Assembly: GCA_037693485.1 (NCBI GenBank)
Contig: CM075347.1
Location: 146,829,501-146,893,500 of the forward strand
Reading direction: 5' to 3'
DNA: 64,000 nucleotides
Source: Kitagawia praeruptora
Taxonomy: Eukaryota; Streptophyta; Magnoliopsida; Apiales; Apiaceae
Position 1 is the stretch's first letter; every line of letters begins with the position of its first letter. Positions 32,991 through 41,299 of the stretch are shown piece by piece. Position numbers and translations under genes: made by a program. The notes under the pieces are model-generated. The model did no database searches. It was not told the origin of the DNA and saw nothing but the letters and a program-made list of their open reading frames with translations.

Positions 32991-35342
32991 TAAGATTATG
33001 GGGGTGAATGTTGGAAAATTAATCTTAAACTTAATTATTTAGATATTAGTTTTATTTGTATTTAGTCTTATTTGAATAAATCAATGAGTTGTGCATGTAG
33101 CAGTAAGAAAAGATAGTAGAAGTAGTCGTGTTTGTTTGTTGAAGTGAGCGAGTCTCACGGGAGTTTGATGTTAGTAGGAGTATGGAAGTAGTGGACTAAG
33201 TGTAGGAAAGTAGTAGCTAATTTCTAGCATGTTTTACAGGGTATATATATCCTGCTTGTATTTCAGTTTTATCATCAGAAATAGAACATACATTTGTTCC
33301 AAATTTTATTTCCTTATACATACGTGCTCAAATAGATATCAGTACATAAGTTTCTGTTTTCCAACAATAATGTAATACAATATTCATAACTTTGGCAAAA
33401 TTAAAATATATCCATCATTAATTTACAATACACCTAACATTACCACACATCAGGCTTGACAGATATTTGCACTAAATCCGTCAAAATTGGGGTCATTTTT
33501 GACGGATTTCATCCGTCCATTATAGTCTTGTCTAAAGGTTTTTTTTTGTCAGAAGTTCGAAATTTTCTCACAAGGTCATCAGCATCATCATCATCATCTA
33601 CTGCCACCATACCCTGCTTTTATATACAGATGAAAAAAAAATGTCTTAAAACACAAATTATGGGCTTGTAGTATAATACTTCATAATGAGTCTTTTCCAC
33701 CAAAATGACATATAGATTAGCTTGGGGGGGGAGTGGATGCCCAGTTTATGACAAAAAAAATCATCAAGAAAATTACCTAAATTAAATAATGCAATTAAGA
33801 TAACTATAGCACTTTAAAAGTTGTCACATATATACTAGTCTATTCAGATTGAGTTTCAGGTTTTTAAAGCATTCTAAATCAATTCTGGAGATGTCTCGTT
33901 CCATTGCCTATAACTCTCTCCACAATTACTCAATCTACCTGATTCTTTTTTCTGAGTATAGTAGACACTCATGACCTACACATATCCGAAATTCACTATA
34001 TAATACAACATACATGATTTATGGCATAATTTTGAAGTTTAGTATGCAGCAGATTTACAACAGGTTGAGTCAGCTGCACCAAATCAATTGTAACTCAAGT
34101 TGTACTGATCTGGTGGCTACCAGCCTACCATATTTTACAAGCATGTTCTATATGACAAATTCTAAAACTTTCATTCTTTCCTTCTCAGCTAATTTCGAAA
34201 TTAAGGGCACCAAAACATTAACACAACATTAAATATGAAATCTGGAAATTCCATAATTTTAGAACACTCTATCAATATTCAGGTTCTAACCCCTTCACTT
34301 TGACCCTGAAAATTCCCAAATTCTACAGACTTGTGTGTTAAAGGTGAACAAACAATTCTTACTTATTTACCATCGAGTGATTAGGTAGTTAAACCTCTCA
34401 AAATAGTCACCCAAAACAGATTAGAATCGCTGGATTACAAAAATGCATAATCAAAACCTAGTTTGATTAGAACCACAAGATAAATATTTTCAGATATCTT
34501 ACTTAACAACAGATACCTAATTAACAGCAAACATGTACGACGGTAAATATATCTGAAAGTATGTACCAATAGCCACCGCATTCAATCGTTTTTGTCCTCC
34601 AGTGTGACAGCTCCATTCGTCGACCAATTACGGTGCGACACCACATTACAATGTTGGTGAGGGCAATAATTGCACTTAACAAGCATTTCCAACCAACACT
34701 TTTACAACTGAATTCGGTTGGTTATGCTGGTTTACATTTCCAACTAAACTTTTTCCAATCGTATTCAGTCGCTTTTTAAAATGACGTGGACTTTTACATG
34801 GCTGTTGGACGTAAGGTGGGACCTGCTGAAGACATAATCAACCGAAAGTCGGTTGGTTTTGATGGTATTTCCAACCGACGCATTTGTTGGTTTTAGTCGG
34901 TTGGAAATGAAAGTTATAACTGACCAACGATCAGTCGGTACTCGGTTGGTTTTGATCTTAATTACGACCAATCTCGATGGTTGGTTATGATCGGTTGGAA
35001 ATACTTATCAAAACCAACCAACTCTTGACGGTCGCATTTAAATTGGTCGCTAATGACCACTATTTCTTGTAGTGTAAGGAGTGTATATATAATTATGGGA
35101 TATTTACAGAAATACATAAGATTTTAACAATTCTTTCCAATTTTACTATCATCCAACTATCATTTCACTTCTATAAAATCATTTTTTCAAAAATACTACC
35201 TCATTATAATTTTATGTTTTCAATATTTCAAAAATACTACCTTCCTCAATTGTAACTTTTGCAACCTCATTTGCAACTTTGATGCTACAAATTTCTGATT
35301 GCAAGTTCCGGGGTTCAGATGTCATTTTCGACCACTTTTTTG

Positions 35343-35344
<2 letters not shown>

Positions 35345-35388
<44 letters not shown>
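35345..35388. repeat. TA microsatellite
   Basis: About 22 TA units at the left edge of the hairpin element. Confidence 0.95.
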
Positions 35389-35389
<1 letters not shown>

Positions 35390-35742
35390 CCTTTGCTCCA
35401 TAAAGAACACTCTTATATAACAAACAATAAAGAACACTATAAAATCATTTATTCCAATAGATCCATTGGCCCCGCCAGGGGCACCCAATACAAAAAGTTC
35501 TTATTTTTTTAGGCTCTATCCATCCAGCAAAAAAAAAATTGAAAATTTTACTGTTCATGATGACGTCACTGATGACGTCATCGATGAACAATAAATTTTC
35601 AATTTTTTTTTTTTTGCTGGATGGATAGAGCCTAAAAAAATAAGAACTTTTTGTATTGGGTGGCCCCGCCAGGGGCAATGGATCTATTAGATATGAGGTG
35701 TTCTTTGTTGTTTGTTATATAAGGTGTTTGCTATGGAGTCCA

Positions 35743-35746
<4 letters not shown>
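35389..35746. mobile_element. Hairpin (foldback) MITE-like element flanked by TA runs
   Basis: The two halves are near-perfect inverse copies around a centre at about 35575. Arms contain TATATAAC, GGCCCCGCCAGGGGC, TAAGAACTTTTTG and GCTGGATGGATAGAGCC and their complements. TGACGTCA sites lie in the loop. No coding capacity. Confidence 0.78.

Positions 35747-35815
<69 letters not shown>
35747..35815. repeat. TA microsatellite
   Basis: About 34 TA units at the right edge of the hairpin element. Confidence 0.95.
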
Positions 35816-35817
<2 letters not shown>

Positions 35818-36033
35818 CAAAAAACTGGTCGAAAATGACATCTGAAAACTGGAACTTGCAATCAGAAATTCGTAGCATCTCAGTTGCAAATGAGGTTGCA
35901 AGGCTCCGTCAGGGGCACTCATAAGGCCCCGCCAGGGCACTCATAATTGCTGGATTTCTGATTTGTAACTTTCAATTTTTAGTTGCACCTCAGTTGCAAC
36001 TTTTGCAACTGAAAACTGAAAGTTGCAAATCAG

Positions 36034-36162
36034 AAATCCACCAATTATGAGTGCCCCTTGCGGGGCCTTGCAACCCAAATCCACCAATTATAAGTGCCCC
36101 TGGCGGGACCTTGCAACCCAAATCCACCAATTATAAGTGCCCCTGGCGGGGCCTTGCAACCT
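36034..36162 (+). repeat. 43-bp tandem repeat, three copies
   Basis: Each copy contains AATCCACCAATTATRAGTG, then GCCCCTKGCGGG, then CCTTGCAACC. Together they form one side of the inverted set centred near 35990. Confidence 0.8.
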
Positions 36163-36229
36163 AATTTGCAACTGAGATGCTATGAATTTCTGATTGCAAG
36201 TTCCAGTTTTCAGATGTAATTTTCGACCA

Positions 36230-36233
<4 letters not shown>

Positions 36234-36268
<35 letters not shown>
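36234..36268. repeat. TA microsatellite next to the viral cluster
   Basis: About 17 TA units ending 27 bp before the first viral base. Confidence 0.95.
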
Positions 36269-36270
<2 letters not shown>

Positions 36271-36369
36271 CAAAAAAGTGGTCGAAAATGACATCTGTGT
36301 TGAGCCCCCTTCTTACTTAAATACTGTTTTTAATACTGCTCCCCTGCTTTCGCCTATATTCGCCTATAT

Positions 36370-36381
36370 TGGTATCAGAGC
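36370..36381 (+). promoter_or_regulatory. Viral tRNA-Met primer binding site, segment A
   Basis: TGGTATCAGAGC starts minus-strand DNA synthesis in caulimovirids and defines the zero point of the viral map. Confidence 0.93.
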
Positions 36382-36499
36382 CATAATTACCGCTAACTTG
36401 CTGAAAAGGTACATATCTATTATCTCTTTATTTTAGTAAATGCTCTGCAGTAGCTAAATCCCTGTTGTGGAAGGTTGGATATTTAAAGTTACTTAAGTA

Positions 36500-36555
<56 letters not shown>

Positions 36556-36848
36556 AAAAATCGAAATATTTTAGTGTCTTCTTAAAATATCATCTTTTAT
36601 CCCGAGAGAAAAATGGGAGGTTTTCTGATGATTTTATAAAAGAATGTTTTTGCTAAAATATTTCATATCTTTGTTTTTGTGGATTTTATCCGTCTATCCC
36701 TCTGGTTGATAGTTAAACGAGTAAGTCGTTTGCAAAGATAACAAAAATATTGTACTTTTATGTCAACTTTACTTTTTTGTAAGAATAAACATACTTAAAA
36801 CTCCTTTAAAGATCCAACCAACCACAACAGTTTTAGCTCCATTACTCT
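36382..36848 (+). promoter_or_regulatory. Viral leader with short ORFs and a 49-nt poly(A) tract
   Basis: The 467-nt leader contains short ORFs: ATG at 36440 with a stop at 36455, a start-stop ATGTAA at 36499-36504 directly before 49 A residues (36503-36551), and another at about 36611. Caulimovirid leaders use short ORFs and structure to steer ribosomes past the leader (shunting, reinitiation), so this may do the same. Equivalent poly(A) tracts are 47 nt in E and 57 nt in F. Confidence 0.7.
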
Positions 36849-37889
36849 ATGAGTATGCATGAGATAGATGATAATGATAATCAAAATGATTTGATTAAAA
36901 ATGCTGAATTAGTAGAATATCCAAAAAATTTGGATAAGCTTAATAAGTGGGTTATACCCTCTGTTCCCTTTAGTCAAATTTATACTATTGGTATGTTTGA
37001 TTTTAAATCTCGTCAGGTCATCAAAACGATGGAACAAACAATTAGAATTTCTGACACTAATCAAACAATTAGATTACTGAGTAAAAAAGATTTACTCCCT
37101 CATAAAGGTTATAATTTTATCCATATTGGATTAATTCAAATAGCCTTCAAGCCCTTAACTTTGATGGGTTTAAATTCCAGTATTATGGCCCATGTTAGGG
37201 ATGGTAGATGTAGAGATTTTAAACAATCTCTAGCTGCTTTAATAGAAACCAGTCTATGTCATGGACCAGTCTACTTTGATGTAGCTCCCAATTTGACACT
37301 ATCTTTATCTGATAGTAATTTGTTAGATGCTATGCAACTAACGATTCACACTAATGGTTATAATTTTAAACCAGGAAGTGAGGTAATAGCCATATGCTAT
37401 AGAATTTATTATAAGGTTTTAAATACCTTAAATCCTAAGGCTAGGCAATTTACCTTTCAAAGAACTACAACCTTAGTTCAAACCAATTTGTTAACCTCAA
37501 ATGTAGCAACTAATAGGTTGATAATATGGAAAGAGATTAATTTTCCAGAAACCTGGTCTCTTCCTCAAGAATTAGAACCAGAACCACAGGTCAATAAAGA
37601 TATTGATCAGATAATTCAGACAACTGAAGGGGATGTAGAAATTAGATTTAATCCTCAAAGATCTATTAGATTACCCAGGACTATATCTGCTAGGTATTCC
37701 CATGCTAGTGATTATATCACAGCCCCTAGTGTTCTAGATCCATCTAGAGCATCTACTTCTCAAATAAGAGAAGAGATAGAATCTGTAAACTCAATAAGAA
37801 TTAGTCAAAATCAAATTCCAGAAGGAATTTATGAAAAGAGTAGAGAATCTCCTACTCAATCAGAAATGAGCTTCCATTTAAATGATTGA
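36849..37889 (+). CDS. Viral ORF1: movement protein, segment A (346 aa)
   Basis: The product is a 30K-superfamily cell-to-cell movement protein, expected at plasmodesmata. The core covers about residues 70-200, with IQIAFKPLTLMGLNSSIMAH, CHGPVYFDVAPNLTLSLSD and the GYNFKPGSEVIAICYRIYYK strand pattern typical of caulimovirid movement proteins. The C-terminal third is charged and Ser-rich, probably disordered. The stop overlaps the ORF2 start by 8 nt. The frame is intact. It differs from E and F at a few residues (for example IWKE in place of KWKE). Confidence 0.9.
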   Translation: MSMHEIDDNDNQNDLIKNAELVEYPKNLDKLNKWVIPSVPFSQIYTIGMFDFKSRQVIKTMEQTIRISDTNQTIRLLSKKDLLPHKGYNFIHIGLIQIAFKPLTLMGLNSSIMAHVRDGRCRDFKQSLAALIETSLCHGPVYFDVAPNLTLSLSDSNLLDAMQLTIHTNGYNFKPGSEVIAICYRIYYKVLNTLNPKARQFTFQRTTTLVQTNLLTSNVATNRLIIWKEINFPETWSLPQELEPEPQVNKDIDQIIQTTEGDVEIRFNPQRSIRLPRTISARYSHASDYITAPSVLDPSRASTSQIREEIESVNSIRISQNQIPEGIYEKSRESPTQSEMSFHLND

Positions 37890-38929
37890 TTTATCCCCAG
37901 GAAGTAGAATGAGAGAAATCCTTAATAAGGAATTTCAACAAGAAAAGCATGCCCAATTTAGGCGATGGTATTTTAAGAAATACTCTTCTAAAGACCTAGA
38001 TAAATTCAAAGATGAATTTTATAATTATATAGCTAAAACAGAAGACTATATACCTTTTGTAAATTGGTTTATAAAAACCTATCTTGATAACACTAAAAAA
38101 GAGATTTTAGTGTTACAAAGACCTTGGAAAACTCCAAAGGGAGAAACTGTTAATTCTCCATTTCCTCCAGAGCAAACAATTTGCTTAAATAATAATACAG
38201 AAGCTACGGCTTATACAAGTATTCAAAAGCTTGAAAACTCTCAAGCTACTGTAAAAGATTTAAATACGATTATTAAATCACAAAACTATACCAACACCTT
38301 TCTTGTTTGTTTAGGTGACCAATGTATAACATTAGAAAAAGAGATAATATCTCTTAAACAATTTATAGAAAACGAATTAAGTTCTATTAAAAAATTAATA
38401 GAAAAACAAAATCCAGAATCATCATCCAATAGAGATGATATCCCTATGATTCAACCTCCTATTCCAATAAAAGGCTTTAGAATAGAACCTACTAGTGAAG
38501 AATTTTTGAAAGTTCTTCAGCAAAAGATGAATAATCTTAATATATCAGTCTTGTCTAAAGACGATTCTTCTCAGCAATCTGAAAATTCAGAACCTGTTGA
38601 AGAAATTGAAGAGATTAACGAATTAGCAACTATGTTTGCTAAACAAAAGATTAATAATACGGAGATAAATCCTATTTATGCTCCAAAACCTTTGGAAAAA
38701 TTCTATTACCAAAGACCTTCTCCTCAGGATCTTCTATTTGAAGAACCAGAATATATTCAAAATTCATATTCAGGAAAAGCTATCTATGAATGGAATATAG
38801 ATGGCTTCAATGAAAAACAAATTTTCGATGTTATACATAGAATAATGATGTACTCCACTGTTTGTAAACAGAATGGAAGCACTGATAGTGCGATAGCATC
38901 TTTTATAGCCACAGGATTTGTTGGACAAA
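37882..38929 (+). pseudogene. Viral ORF2 N-terminal fragment, segment A
   Basis: The frame starts at the ATG overlapping ORF1 and holds the N-terminal virion-protein region. A KFKDEFYNYIAKTEDY segment is followed by a coiled coil at about 110-175 and the start of the coat core (EYIQNSYSGKAIYEWN). The viral part ends at 38929, after about 349 of about 1461 residues. The frame then reads 11 codons of inverted promoter DNA to a stop at 38964. Zinc knuckle, protease and polymerase are absent. Confidence 0.9.
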
Positions 38930-39049
38930 GCAGGGGAGCAGTATTAAAAACAGTATTTAAGTAAGAAGGGGGCTCAACACATGAGCTAGAGAGAAAAGAA
39001 GAAAGAGTAATATTATTCAAGCGTACTGAAAACAAGATACAAAGCTCTC

Positions 39050-39056
39050 TTATATA
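39050..39056 (-). promoter_or_regulatory. Viral TATA box, first promoter copy of segment B
   Basis: TATATAA on the minus strand within CTCTCTATATAAGAGAGC. It points leftward, so any transcript would run antisense into segment A. Confidence 0.65.
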
Positions 39057-39336
39057 GAGAGACTGGGGAGAACTCTATGATTAAAGTTCTGACTAGACAC
39101 ACAAAATAATAACAAACAGACAAACAACTTTTAATAAAGATGAATTATTGAAGCCGGGTACACTCTTTGGGCCCCATCGTCACTTTAATAATTAATATAG
39201 GCGAATATAGGCGAAAGCAGGGGAGCAGTATTAAAAACAGTATTTAAGTAAGAAGGGGGCTCAACACATGAGCTAGAGAGAAAAGAAGAAAGAGTAATAT
39301 TATTCAAGCGTACTGAAAACAAGATACAAAGCTCTC

Positions 39337-39343
39337 TTATATA
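39337..39343 (-). promoter_or_regulatory. Viral TATA box, second promoter copy of segment B
   Basis: The same TATATAA context as the copy at 39050, also directed leftward. Confidence 0.65.
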
Positions 39344-39635
39344 GAGAGACTGGGGAGAACTCTATGATTAAAGTTCTGACTAGACACACAAAATAATAAC
39401 AAACAGACAAACAACTTTTAATAAAGATGAATTATTGAAGCCGGGTACACTCTTTGGGCCCCATCGTCACTTTAATAATTCTTACAGACAAACCCCTTAA
39501 AACTAAAATACAAAGAAACTTTAAAAAAGCAAACATTATTACAATCTCCACCGAATAAAGTGGATTCCATTTGTCTTCTAAAGCAACCATTATTGCCGGG
39601 AATCTTCAAAAGCAAACATTATTGCTTAAATCTTG

Positions 39636-39890
39636 TCAAGCTGTAAAATTCTGACACCAGAGTAATTTTTTCTTTAATAATTCCTGCTTCTGAATTTTGT
39701 GCTGCAGATAATTATGAAGAAGACGAACCATCTCGAAACCTTCTTGAATTTGTTCAGAAGTCCTATTTCTTCTTTCTTTCCAAGAAAGATTTTCTTGCTG
39801 CAGAAAATAGGCATCTATTTGATCCTTAATGAGCTGGATTTTTCTCTCCTTTTTCTTCAATTTTTTAAAAGCTGGTCCTAACATAAACAT
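39636..39890 (-). CDS. Viral ORF4, segment B (84 aa)
   Basis: A small, very basic protein with a Lys-rich N-terminal helix (KKLKKKERK) and regular Leu/Ile spacing that suggests a coiled coil. It starts 2 nt after the ORF3 stop, so translation is probably by termination-reinitiation. It is the same as the copies in C and D. I do not recognise a family. A virion-associated or nucleic-acid-binding role is only a guess from size and charge. Confidence 0.7.
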   Translation of the reverse strand: MFMLGPAFKKLKKKERKIQLIKDQIDAYFLQQENLSWKERRNRTSEQIQEGFEMVRLLHNYLQHKIQKQELLKKKLLWCQNFTA

Positions 39891-39892
39891 AA

Positions 39893-41299
39893 TTAATTTT
39901 GAGGCTTTTTTCCTCTGCCAGAATTATTTGGCTGCTGTTCTTGAGGAACTGCAAATTGAACTAGAGCATCCCAGAAATCTTCTAGGGATGGTTCTTCTTG
40001 AACAGATTCTTTTTCTTGAACAGGTTCTTCAGCTTGAGATTCACCTGCTAGACAATTATAAGTATTAGAATCCAGAGATCCCTGTGATGAAGAAGTCTTC
40101 ATAGACTGATCCTCTTCTCTAGAAGGTTGAGAAGGGAAAGAACTAAAAAATTGTTCTTTCATGAATGCTAAGACTCGAGCCATAATTTGCTGTTCCGATT
40201 CTGTGGGGTATTTGTGATGAAAATACTCTCTTAAATTCGCCAAAGAGGGCTGAGCATTTTGGGCAGTAGACGCCTTTCTTCTTTCAGTTGAAATATCAAT
40301 CTGAATATTGGAAACTATAATTTTAATATCATCTTTGGACATATTGGTCCACCATTTCAAGAAGAAATTTCTCTGAAGAATTGGGATTTTTAATTTTTTA
40401 TCCTCTGCAATTGATACAGTCCACCTCCAAATCCACGGGATTTGAAATTTGGTAAAGAATAATAAAGGACATTGTCCATAAATTAATTTGGTATATTTTG
40501 ATACCAAAGGACTATTGTCACTCCAAGAAGCATATAGATTATAAATTTCTTCTGGCAAAATTTCCAGAGAGGGTCCAAATTTTGACCACCATTCATAGAA
40601 CCAATTGGGAATGTGTTTATTACACACTTCGGGATTTATCGAAAAGAACCAAGAATGCTTGTTCTTTGGGTTTTGATAATAAAAAGCTTTAGTAAAAGCT
40701 TGAATATAATCCCAGTAATTGAAATAGATGTATTTATCTCCAGCTATTCTGATAGCTTTCTTCGTATTAGGACTTAATCCCCATTCTCTGGGTAGCAATA
40801 TCTTATTGATATGGCATTTGCTGAAGTTCATAAAACTTTCAGGATTACTATTTTGAAAAGTATGAGTGAAAGTTACCGATTCGGTAATTGTTAACAGAAT
40901 CTCTAAATTCTGTCTGGCTTGATTTTGAAGCCCTGGGTATCCTCTTGATTCAAGGTACCTAGTTCTTAATGACCAACCATCTTGGTGCATTTGAACATCT
41001 TCTTCTTCAAGAAACATAATAGTTTCTGTAACAGGATTTTCGAAATATTCTTTTTCCTGTGGATCATCATTAACTGCTGCATCTTTATAAGATGTTTTCT
41101 TACTATTAGAAGAGGAAGGTATATCTTCCTTTTTTGGAGGTGCAGGTAATTGCTGCAAATTTCTCCCTCGATTATGAAAAACTGTCCAATCTCCTATTAG
41201 AGGAACAGTTGCTTCAACTCGGGGCAACATATTGTTACTCCCATAACCTCGACCACGGCCATATCCGCCGCGACCTCTTCCCCTAGAAGGGGTTGCCAT
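39893..41299 (-). CDS. Viral ORF3, segment B (468 aa)
   Basis: The N-terminus is an RGG-type run (about residues 5-20). A low-complexity linker leads to an ordered middle region at about 100-330, rich in Trp and Phe (YFNYWDYIQAFTKAFYY, IPNWFYEWWSKFGPS). The C-terminus is acidic and Gln/Glu-rich. It starts on the last base of the ORF2 stop (TAATG on the coding strand). Its position after RNase H is that of the translation transactivator or of tungrovirus ORF4 in other caulimovirids, but I see no motif that proves either. Intact here. It carries one charge change relative to C and D near residue 180. Confidence 0.75.
   Translation of the reverse strand: MATPSRGRGRGGYGRGRGYGSNNMLPRVEATVPLIGDWTVFHNRGRNLQQLPAPPKKEDIPSSSNSKKTSYKDAAVNDDPQEKEYFENPVTETIMFLEEEDVQMHQDGWSLRTRYLESRGYPGLQNQARQNLEILLTITESVTFTHTFQNSNPESFMNFSKCHINKILLPREWGLSPNTKKAIRIAGDKYIYFNYWDYIQAFTKAFYYQNPKNKHSWFFSINPEVCNKHIPNWFYEWWSKFGPSLEILPEEIYNLYASWSDNSPLVSKYTKLIYGQCPLLFFTKFQIPWIWRWTVSIAEDKKLKIPILQRNFFLKWWTNMSKDDIKIIVSNIQIDISTERRKASTAQNAQPSLANLREYFHHKYPTESEQQIMARVLAFMKEQFFSSFPSQPSREEDQSMKTSSSQGSLDSNTYNCLAGESQAEEPVQEKESVQEEPSLEDFWDALVQFAVPQEQQPNNSGRGKKPQN

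Larger units (their letters stand above)
32179..33366 (+). mobile_element. TRIM: miniature LTR retrotransposon (1188 bp)
   Basis: Two 358-bp LTRs (32179-32536 and 33009-33366) start TGTTGG and end CCAACA. The 5-bp target duplication ATAAT is perfect (32174-32178 and 33367-33371). A tRNA-Met primer site follows the first LTR and a purine-rich ATTATGGGGGTGAA precedes the second. The 472-bp interior encodes no protein. I count about four differences between the LTRs, so insertion is fairly recent. It needs gag and pol in trans. Confidence 0.93.
31638..35074. mobile_element. Non-autonomous CACTA transposon (3437 bp)
   Basis: The ends are CACTACAAGAAAAAGGGG at 31638 and TTTCTTGTAGTG ending at 35074. 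Subterminal regions (31660-32090 and 34670-35060) carry many GGTCG, CGGTTGGAAAT and CCAACC words in both orientations. Flanking triplets are TGA and TAA, so a 3-bp duplication is imperfect. No transposase frame is present. The middle holds the TRIM element and about 1.3 kb of DNA (33372-34670) in which I recognise nothing. Confidence 0.82.
35255..36295. repeat. Nested inverted repeats with TA microsatellites
   Basis: The same arm, with TTTCTGATTGCAAGTTCC and TCGACCA(C)TTTTTTGGAA, occurs left of the TA run at 35345 and in inverse after the TA run ending 35815. It recurs before the TA run at 36234, and a short inverse copy follows up to 36295. A large hairpin lies between the first two TA runs and another inverted set (35900-36160) between the next two. 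It looks like elements inserted repeatedly into TA sites of earlier ones. The viral cluster begins where the last arm is cut off at 36295. Confidence 0.7.
36296..38929 (+). mobile_element. Endogenous pararetrovirus segment A
   Basis: It runs from TGTGTTGAGCCC, about 64 nt before the primer site in the other copies, through leader and ORF1 into ORF2. It is cut at 38929, where an inverted promoter segment of B begins. The short common word CAGGGGA at the joint suggests microhomology joining. The primer-site edge carries a doubled CGCCTATATT, also seen in B but not in C, D-E or F. The virus belongs to Caulimoviridae: it has a 30K movement protein, zinc knuckle, protease, RT and RNase H, but no integrase. 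Confidence 0.9.
38930..39481 (-). repeat. Tandem duplication of the viral promoter region
   Basis: Two 265-bp copies (38930-39194 and 39217-39481) look identical by eye, separated by 22 bp that carry the doubled TATAGGCGAA word. The duplication starts again exactly after the primer-site edge, so it may come from a second template or end-joined DNA. Confidence 0.85.

Noticed and set aside
35279..36436. Several frames with long Ile-Tyr runs
   Set aside because: They are translations of TA microsatellites and have no coding features.
36465..36656. Open frame across the viral poly(A) tract giving a poly-lysine product
   Set aside because: It exists only because an A run has no stop codons. It is part of the untranslated leader.
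38930..38964. C-terminal extension of viral ORF2 in segment A
   Set aside because: The last codons are read from inverted promoter DNA after a recombination joint. It is not a real protein end.
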